Shown: piece by piece, positions 1-5,307 of the stretch
Numbering within the stretch: position 1 is the stretch's first letter
Layout: each line of letters begins with the position of its first letter
Assembly (NCBI GenBank): GCA_025360565.1
Contig: JANYBY010000164.1
Coordinates: forward strand, 1 to 9,166
Origin: Bacteroidota bacterium
GTDB lineage: Bacteria; Bacteroidota; Bacteroidia; B-17B0; Aurantibacillaceae
Direction: 5' to 3'
DNA: 9,166 nucleotides
Made by a program: the position numbers and the translations under genes
Notes under the pieces: model-generated
The model's database searches: none
What the model saw: the letters and a program-made list of their open reading frames with translations, nothing else
What the model was told of the DNA's origin: nothing

Positions 1-287
1 CCGGAAACATAAGCACTTCGGGTAAATTTGTATTGGGCCCAAATGGCGTTGTAGATGGCAATGTTAACAGCAATAACGCCGATTTAAGCGGAGAAGTAAA
101 GGGCAAAGTTACCATAAACGAAATGCTATCATTAAAGAGTACAGCCAAAATTAACGGCGATATTATTACAGGTAAACTTACCATTGAATCGGGGGCCGTT
201 TTTAACGGAACTTGTAATATGGGGGCAAAAGTACGCAACATGCATCAAGCTAAACCATCGCTGAATGCAGAACCAAAAACAGCTTAG
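1..287 (+). CDS. Bactofilin family protein (polymer-forming cytoskeletal protein), 5' partial
   Basis: The reading frame is open from base 3 and ends at TAG 285-287, giving 94 visible residues; the N-terminus lies left of the window. The visible part begins GNISTSGKFVLGPNGV and continues with short alternating hydrophobic and Gly/Asn turns (GVVDGNV, LSGEVKGKV, AKINGDIITGKL, ESGAVFNGTC). This is the repeated rung pattern of the right-handed beta-helix in bactofilins (DUF583). Bactofilins self-assemble without nucleotide into membrane-associated filaments that act in cell shape and protein positioning. The last 20 or so residues are the usual polar, disordered tail. In Bacteroidota a bactofilin gene often stands just ahead of atpZ and the ATP synthase operon, as here. 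A TTG at 33 could be read as a start, but the bactofilin pattern continues upstream of it, so it is internal. The family call is firm; the specific role is not known. Confidence 0.88.
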   Translation, partial: GNISTSGKFVLGPNGVVDGNVNSNNADLSGEVKGKVTINEMLSLKSTAKINGDIITGKLTIESGAVFNGTCNMGAKVRNMHQAKPSLNAEPKTA

Positions 288-327
288 AAGCCATCTCAAA
301 AATATTTTTTAAGTTTAAAATGAAGTA

Positions 328-408
328 TTTTTCAACCAGACGAGGCGCTTTTTGCAGGCCATACCAAAGGTGCCTGGTCAATAAAAGCAACCAAGTAAGG
401 TTGGAAAA
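328..408. repeat. Three-tier palindromic intergenic element
   Basis: The gap between the bactofilin and atpZ genes folds into a nested hairpin. The outer stem pairs 328-337 (TTTTTCAACC) with 399-408 (GGTTGGAAAA), ten pairs with one G-T wobble. The middle stem pairs 347-352 (GCTTTT) with 383-388 (AAAAGC). The inner stem pairs 355-359 (CAGGC) with 372-376 (GCCTG) and is capped by ACC/GGT around an AAA loop (363-371). The sequence between the stems is not symmetrical (AGACGAGGCG on the left, GCAACCAAGTAAGG on the right). From memory this layout resembles dispersed palindromic repeats found between genes in Bacteroidota, but that needs a genome search. It could act as an RNA processing or attenuation structure between bactofilin and atpZ, or simply be a non-coding repeat. 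Confidence 0.6.
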
Positions 409-439
409 GACGAATTTTAAAACATAAGGTATTTTAGAG

Positions 440-640
440 ATGGCTTCGAATCAATTTCTTAAATACAGTAATATGGCCATTCAAATGGGCATATCTATTG
501 GTCTCGGCGCTTGGGGAGGCCACAAGTTAGATGTTTACTATAAAAATCAAAAACCCATTTTTACAGCCATTTTAAGTTTAGTAGGTATTGCCGCGGCGCT
601 TTATTTAGTTTTAAAAGATTTTATTAAACCAAAAAAATAG
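440..640 (+). CDS. atpZ: AtpZ/AtpI family protein (F1Fo ATP synthase-associated)
   Basis: This 66-residue protein has two transmembrane helices (about residues 10-28 and 41-59) and the glycine-rich pattern GISIGLGAWGGHKLD followed by a proline before the second helix, which marks the AtpZ / 'ATPase gene 1' family. Such proteins are encoded at the head of ATP synthase operons and are proposed to help Fo assembly or Mg2+/Ca2+ supply in the inner membrane. The ATG at 440 is the only suitable start; no clear Shine-Dalgarno sequence precedes it, as is common in Bacteroidota. Its TAG stop overlaps the GTG of the next gene by one base, indicating coupling. The gene stands 152 bp after the bactofilin gene, across a palindromic element. 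The family is clear; function is inferred from the family and context. Confidence 0.85.
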   Translation: MASNQFLKYSNMAIQMGISIGLGAWGGHKLDVYYKNQKPIFTAILSLVGIAAALYLVLKDFIKPKK

Positions 641-1008
641 TGTCGCTAAATAAATTCAAAGCCGTAATTATTGCAACAGTTATTTCGGTTATCATTTCGC
701 TTTGCTTAAATTATTTTAATGTTTGTTATTCTAAGAACTGGTGGTGGAGTTTAGCTTTTTTTATCCCCCTGTTTACGGGAGTAAATTTGCTTAATGCCGT
801 AAAAACAGATGCCCAAGGCGCTTCCGACATTTTAATGGGCAGCATTTGGGTAAAAATGATCTTGTTGTTTGTTGCCGTATTTATTTATTCGTTGGTAGAC
901 AAAAAAGGCATGTTCAGCTTTTCTATGCATTTTCTTACCCATTATATTTTGTTTACTGTAATTGAAATAAGATATTTGCTTTCCAAAACTAAAAAAAATA
1001 TTAAATAA
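640..1008 (+). CDS. AtpI-like four-helix membrane protein
   Basis: The protein has 122 residues with four predicted membrane helices (about 6-24, 34-53, 67-85 and 92-113) and a basic C-terminus (KTKKNIK). The size, four-helix plan and a second half of the form 'IWVKMILLF...IYSL...HYILFTVIEIRYLLS' fit the poorly conserved AtpI-like proteins that stand between atpZ and atpB in Bacteroidota. AtpI is thought to assist assembly of the Fo c-ring in the inner membrane. It starts with GTG at 640, whose G is the last base of the atpZ TAG stop, so translation is probably coupled. The ATP synthase a-subunit gene (atpB), expected next, is absent. Sequence similarity to AtpI is weak, so the name rests mainly on topology and position. 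Confidence 0.6.
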   Translation: MSLNKFKAVIIATVISVIISLCLNYFNVCYSKNWWWSLAFFIPLFTGVNLLNAVKTDAQGASDILMGSIWVKMILLFVAVFIYSLVDKKGMFSFSMHFLTHYILFTVIEIRYLLSKTKKNIK

Positions 1009-1016
1009 TTATTCAT

Positions 1017-2180
1017 ATGAAAAAATCGATCATATTCTTTTTGATAATTTCTTCCCTTACAATTTCCGGGCAGGAAAAAACAAATAAAAAAGGAAGCGAA
1101 TATAAATTTACAACCGTAAAAAATTTAGAGGCAACCGATGTGCAAAATCAAAACATGACCGGCACTTGTTGGTCTTTCTCATCGCTCTCTTATTTAGAAA
1201 GTGAGATGATAAGATTGGGTAAAGGAAAAGATTTTAACCTGAGCGAAATGTTTGTGGCGCGTAAAGCTTACGCTATAAAAGCCGATAATTATATGCGTAT
1301 GCACGGGCATGTTAATTTGGGCGAAGGTGGAGGATTTCCGGATGTAATGAGCGTAATAAAAAAATACGGTATTGTACCCGAAGAAGTTTATACCGGAAAA
1401 AAAGACCCTAAAGCCCAGCACAACCACCAGCTGCTTGAAGCGACCGTGAAAAATATTTTATTGCCTGCCTCTTTACCCGAAACGCAAAAAATTGATTTTA
1501 ATTTTTTACACAATGTTATTGAAGCGGCTTGTGATGAATATTTAGGAAAAACACCTGAAAAATTTCAATACAAAGGCAAAGAGTATACACCAAAAACATA
1601 TGCTGAAGCAACCGGAATAAACCCTAACGATTATGTGTTCTTAACCTCGTTCACCCACCATCCATTTTATTCGCAATTTGTATTAGAAGTGCCGGATAAT
1701 TGGAATTGGGAATTGATGCATAACCTGCCATTAAACGAATTACAGGAAGTAATGACTAACGCAATCAACACCGGCTATACATGGGCATGGGCAGCAGATG
1801 TAAGCGAAAGAGGGTTTATGTTTGGCGATGGCATTGCTATTGTTCCTGAAAATGATATTGCCGCTATGACACCGGATGAAAAAAAAGAATTATCACTTAA
1901 ACCGGTAAAGCAATTACAAATAACGCAAGAGATGCGCCAAAAAGCGTTTGATAATTACGAAACACAAGATGATCATGGGATGCATGTTGTTGGCACCGTT
2001 AAAGATCAAAACGGTACACCCTATTATTTAGTAAAAAATAGTTGGGGCAAAGAAAATAATCAATGTGATGGTTATTTTTATGCAAGCGAAAGTTATGTTT
2101 TGTACAAAACCACCAGTATTATGGTGCATAAAAAAGCGTTACCGGCTGCTATTGCTAAAAAATTAGGGATTACGCAATAA
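1017..2180 (+). CDS. Exported C1B-type cysteine peptidase (aminopeptidase C / bleomycin hydrolase-like)
   Basis: The 387-residue protein carries a papain-fold active site. Gln45 and Cys51 lie in QNMTGTCWSFSS, the Q-x5-C-W spacing of the oxyanion-hole Gln and nucleophile. The catalytic His is probably His320 in DDHGMHVV, and Asn341 lies in VKNSWG. The wide Cys-His spacing and the HGM context match the PepC/bleomycin hydrolase branch (C1B) rather than papain proper. The first 19 residues (MKKSIIFFLIISSLTISGQ) form a signal peptide without a lipobox, so the enzyme is probably periplasmic or secreted, unlike classical cytoplasmic PepC. A role in peptide trimming is inferred from the family; substrates are unknown. 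The gene starts 8 bp after the AtpI-like gene and may be co-transcribed with it. Its stop lies 17 bp from the convergent stop of the TPR operon, with no hairpin between them. Confidence 0.87.
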   Translation: MKKSIIFFLIISSLTISGQEKTNKKGSEYKFTTVKNLEATDVQNQNMTGTCWSFSSLSYLESEMIRLGKGKDFNLSEMFVARKAYAIKADNYMRMHGHVNLGEGGGFPDVMSVIKKYGIVPEEVYTGKKDPKAQHNHQLLEATVKNILLPASLPETQKIDFNFLHNVIEAACDEYLGKTPEKFQYKGKEYTPKTYAEATGINPNDYVFLTSFTHHPFYSQFVLEVPDNWNWELMHNLPLNELQEVMTNAINTGYTWAWAADVSERGFMFGDGIAIVPENDIAAMTPDEKKELSLKPVKQLQITQEMRQKAFDNYETQDDHGMHVVGTVKDQNGTPYYLVKNSWGKENNQCDGYFYASESYVLYKTTSIMVHKKALPAAIAKKLGITQ

Positions 2181-2197
2181 ATTAAAGTAAACAATTT

Positions 2198-3646
2198 TTA
2201 AGTTTTCTTCATTAAACGTTCTAAACTCTTGTCAATATATCTTTCAGAAGTAATTAAAGCAGTTTGAATACGTTTGGCGTAATGAATAGAATCTAGGATC
2301 TCCTTCTGCTTCTCCTCTATTATCTGTTTCTGCTCTTCGGTTTCTTTATTTTTAATTTCAATTAATAATTTTTGTTTACGGGTAATATTTAAAGACCGGA
2401 ACACGAATCCCGCAAACACTATTACCAACAATAAACCAATAACCACCGCCCAAATTACAATTTGCTGTTTTCTATTTTTTTCATCGGCCACGGCTTGTTG
2501 TTTTTCAAGATCAAATTTATGTTCTGCCTTTGTAATAGCTTCTTGTTTTTCATACATATATTGCATTTGCTTTTTTATACTTGCCTTTTGAGTTTCGTGA
2601 TTATTAATGCTGTCGCGCATTTTTATTTCCAGTTCAAACATTTCAAAAGCTTCCTTGTATTTATTTTGTTTTTGAAAGATCCTTTTGAGCGTTTTAGCTG
2701 ACTTTTGAATATTTTCAGGAAAGCCTAGTACTTTTGCTGTTTGCATACTTCTTTCGGCACACAAAAAGGCTTCTTTATTTTCGCCGTTTCTTAAAAGTAA
2801 AAAAGCAATATAGTTTAGTGATTCTGTTATTCCCCGTTTATCACCTATCTCTTCATAGATCTTTATGCTTTTTCGATTATACTCCAGCGCCTTACTAAAA
2901 TCCCCTTGCTTATCATAGCTTATAGCAATGTTATATAACGAAGTGGCAATTCCATCTTTATCTGCAATCTCCTCATTCAATCTTAAACTTTTGAGATAAT
3001 ATTCTAAAGCTTTTTCCGGTTTTTTTTGACCGTCATAAATCACACCAATATTACTTAACGATAAGGCTATTCCACTTTTATCTCCTATTTCTTCCCTGAT
3101 CTTTAAACTCTTAAATGAATACTCTAAGGCCTTTGGAACATCGCCCTGATTATAATAAATGCTACCTATGTTATTAAAGGAATATGCCATGCCGCTTTTA
3201 TTCCCAATCTCTTCCTGCATTCTTAAACTCGTATGATAATACTCCAGGGCTTTTGAAATGTTAGCCTGGCTTTCGTAAATAAAGCCAATATTGGTTAAAC
3301 AGTTTGCTACCCCCATTTTATAACCGATATCTTCGTTGATCTTTAAACTTATTTGATAATATTTTAATGCTTTAGAAATATCGCCTTGCGTGTTACAAAT
3401 AAAACCAATGTTATTCAAACAGGCGGATTCCAGGATTTTATGATTCATTTTTTTTGCCTCAACCGAAAGACTATCCCAAAGCGTAATTCTAAAATTGGAT
3501 GAAACTTCGGCGATCTCAAATTTTAATCGCAATTTTGTTGTATCCTGTTTGGCATTTTGTAAAGCAAGCTTTAAAGAATCTATCATTTTGTTCTGCCCAA
3601 AGAACAAACAAGGAAATAAAAATAGTACGATGGGCTTTTTTTTCAT
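2198..3646 (-). CDS. Membrane-anchored TPR protein with coiled coil, no output domain (third of operon)
   Basis: This 482-residue protein begins with a signal peptide (about residues 1-18, MKKKPIVLFLFPCLFFGQ). TPR units follow from about residue 70 to 345. The motif (N/Y)I(G/A) recurs at residues 80, 120, 160, 200, 240 and 280, an exact 40-residue period, with ALEYY-x-KSL-x(6)-EEIGDK in most units. A charged coiled coil (about 350-395, including DLEKQQAVADEK) leads into one transmembrane helix (about 395-417) and a 59-residue tail with IEIKNKE, IIEEKQKEILDSI and YAKRIQTALI. The expected topology is periplasmic TPRs and a short cytoplasmic helical tail. No kinase, phosphatase or DNA-binding domain follows. 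Its ATG overlaps the TGA of the gene before it (ATGA, 3643-3646), so it is the last gene of a coupled operon. A role as sensor or scaffold is inferred. Confidence 0.88.
   Translation of the reverse strand: MKKKPIVLFLFPCLFFGQNKMIDSLKLALQNAKQDTTKLRLKFEIAEVSSNFRITLWDSLSVEAKKMNHKILESACLNNIGFICNTQGDISKALKYYQISLKINEDIGYKMGVANCLTNIGFIYESQANISKALEYYHTSLRMQEEIGNKSGMAYSFNNIGSIYYNQGDVPKALEYSFKSLKIREEIGDKSGIALSLSNIGVIYDGQKKPEKALEYYLKSLRLNEEIADKDGIATSLYNIAISYDKQGDFSKALEYNRKSIKIYEEIGDKRGITESLNYIAFLLLRNGENKEAFLCAERSMQTAKVLGFPENIQKSAKTLKRIFQKQNKYKEAFEMFELEIKMRDSINNHETQKASIKKQMQYMYEKQEAITKAEHKFDLEKQQAVADEKNRKQQIVIWAVVIGLLLVIVFAGFVFRSLNITRKQKLLIEIKNKETEEQKQIIEEKQKEILDSIHYAKRIQTALITSERYIDKSLERLMKKT
2777..3436 (-). 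repeat. 120-nt periodic TPR-coding repeats
   Basis: Within the third TPR gene the coding DNA repeats every 120 bases without slippage. The same block, a 'cttc...atctttaaact'-like stretch on the + strand, recurs near 2851, 2971, 3091, 3211 and 3331. It corresponds to the 40-residue TPR unit (two copies of a 34-residue helix pair plus a 6-residue linker would not fit; the unit is one TPR with a long linker). Copies differ at many third positions, so the array is old rather than a recent tandem expansion. Confidence 0.7.
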
Positions 3647-5307
3647 CCCTTGTCGGTCAGCTTGTTTAAACTTTTGTTAATATATTTTTCCGAAGTGATC
3701 AAAGCGGTTTGTATCCGTTTGGCATACCTGATAGAACTTAGAATTTCAATTTGTTTTTCTTCAATAATATGTTTCTGACGTTCGGTTTCTTTGTTCTTTA
3801 TTTCAATTAATATTTTTTGCCGGCGGGTTATTCTGAGTGACCTGAAAACAAAAAGCGCAAAAAGCACAACCAAAAACAAACCAATAGCAACGGAACCGAT
3901 AATGATATTTTGTTTCCTGCTTTTTTCATCGGCCACCGCTTGCTGCTTTTCCAGATCCTTTGAGTATTCAGCTTTTGCAACTGCCTCTTTTTTCTCATAA
4001 TCATGATCCATTTCTGAGCGCATCATTTTTTTGCTGTTTTCCTTTGAGAATATCGTATCGCGCAAAGCAATAAATTTTTTGTAATGCTCTAACGCGAGCG
4101 CCGGGCGGTTTGTTTTTTCGTAGAGGTTGGCCAAACTACCGTGCTGAAGTTTTTCCTCGTCACCGGAGCCTATCTCTTTTGCAATTTGCAAAGCCTTTTT
4201 TATATGATCTTCGGCCTCTTTGTAGTTGCCTAAAGTTGTTTGTAAAAAACCGATGTTACCTAAGGTAAATCCAATAGATTCCTTATCGCCAAGTTCTTCT
4301 GATATTTTTAAACTTTTAAAATAATAAGCAAGAGCCTTTGGGTATATAACCGTTTTAGCAAGTAATAGGTTACGCTTTTCAACGGCCGAACGGCCCTCCT
4401 CAGCATACACGCCCGCCATGTTGGCTAAAGTTGAAGCAACCTGCTTTATATCACCCGTTTCTTCCGATATTTTTAATCCCTTAAAATAATATTCGAGCGC
4501 TTTGGTATAATTGGATTGTCGAAAATATACATTCGCTATGTTTGCAACTGTTGCTCCAACCTGCCGCATATCGCCAACTTCTTCCGATATTTTTAATGCC
4601 TCCAAATAATATTGAAGAGCCTTTTGATAATCACTTTGAAAATAAAACAAGGCCGCTATACTTCCAAGTGTTCTTTCAATCCCCTTTTTATCATTTGTTT
4701 CTTCCAATATTTTTAACCCCTTCATAGAATATTCCAGAGCTTTGGGGTAATCGGATTGAGCGGTATACACGTTTGCTATACCACTGAGCGTTCTTCCAAC
4801 CATGGTTTTATCTCCCAGCTCTTCCGATATTTTTAAACTTTTAAAATAATACTCAAGGGCTTTGGAATATTCAGAATGATTTTTATGCAAATTTGCGATA
4901 TTGCCAAGGGCCTTTGCTTTTATTCCCATGCCTGCCTTCATCTCAGCAGGGCCTTGCTCCATAAGCCTTTCACTAATACTCAGTGCATTGGTATAATGTA
5001 TTAAAGCCTCTGTATAATTTGCTCTGTTGTAATTAAAAGTGCCCAATCTTAATTCTACTATCGCCTCGCCCTTTTTATAATTTAATTTTTTAGACAGCGA
5101 TATAGCTTCACGGGCAATAATAACAGCAGTGTCGAAATTATTTGAACTTATTTCCCAAGCAAGGCTACTCAGTATCTTTACGCGATTGGTGTCTTGCGCC
5201 GCCATTTTTAGGACTTGCCTGAGCGAATCCATTTTTTTGGACTGCGCTTGGGTCTCCACTGCGCTACAAATGACAACGAAGAATAAAATTAGCGGAATTT
5301 TTTTCAT
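3643..5307 (-). CDS. Membrane-anchored TPR protein with coiled coil, no output domain (second of operon)
   Basis: The 554-residue protein starts with a signal peptide (about residues 1-21, ending TQA before QSKK). An N-terminal helical region with the common 'DTNRVKILSSLAWEISS...DTAVIIAREAISLSKKL' type pattern precedes 40-residue TPR units with IANV-like motifs at about 137, 177, 217, 257 and 297, and consensus ALEYYFKSLKISEE. One unit (about 301-354) carries a 14-residue insertion around GRSAVEKRNLLLAKTVIYP. A coiled coil (about 425-465, with DLEKQQAVADEK at 451) leads to a transmembrane helix (about 467-488) and a 59-residue tail ending in YAKRIQTALITSEKYI and a basic stretch. Both ends overlap neighbours by ATGA. 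It is closest to the third gene in the coiled-coil, membrane and tail parts. No catalytic domain is present; function is unknown, with sensing or scaffolding the likeliest role. Confidence 0.88.
   Translation of the reverse strand: MKKIPLILFFVVICSAVETQAQSKKMDSLRQVLKMAAQDTNRVKILSSLAWEISSNNFDTAVIIAREAISLSKKLNYKKGEAIVELRLGTFNYNRANYTEALIHYTNALSISERLMEQGPAEMKAGMGIKAKALGNIANLHKNHSEYSKALEYYFKSLKISEELGDKTMVGRTLSGIANVYTAQSDYPKALEYSMKGLKILEETNDKKGIERTLGSIAALFYFQSDYQKALQYYLEALKISEEVGDMRQVGATVANIANVYFRQSNYTKALEYYFKGLKISEETGDIKQVASTLANMAGVYAEEGRSAVEKRNLLLAKTVIYPKALAYYFKSLKISEELGDKESIGFTLGNIGFLQTTLGNYKEAEDHIKKALQIAKEIGSGDEEKLQHGSLANLYEKTNRPALALEHYKKFIALRDTIFSKENSKKMMRSEMDHDYEKKEAVAKAEYSKDLEKQQAVADEKSRKQNIIIGSVAIGLFLVVLFALFVFRSLRITRRQKILIEIKNKETERQKHIIEEKQIEILSSIRYAKRIQTALITSEKYINKSLNKLTDKG
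4126..4917 (-). repeat. 120-nt periodic TPR-coding repeats with in-frame direct repeats
   Basis: The + strand block TCTTCCGATATTTTTAA occurs at about 4460, 4580 and 4820, and a one-base variant at 4700, exactly 120 bases apart. A 26-base stretch encoding part of YYFKSLKIS is identical at 4301-4326 and 4826-4851, 525 bases (175 codons) apart, so recombination between the two copies would remove TPR units without breaking the frame. The regular spacing is interrupted once by a 42-base insertion (around 4345-4390). Confidence 0.75.

Noticed and set aside
33..35. TTG as the start of the bactofilin gene
   Set aside because: The beta-helix pattern continues in frame to the left edge, so the gene is cut by the window instead.
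1194..1427. - strand ORF of 77 codons
   Set aside because: Antisense to the cysteine peptidase, over its well-supported domain.
2462..2701. + strand ORF of 79 codons
   Set aside because: Antisense to the coiled-coil and membrane part of the third TPR gene; Phe/Leu-rich translation is the mirror of Lys/Glu codons.
2777..4917. Regular spacing suggesting a CRISPR array or non-coding satellite
   Set aside because: The 120-base period equals one 40-residue TPR unit in an open frame, copies vary at third positions, and there are no short identical repeats with unrelated spacers.
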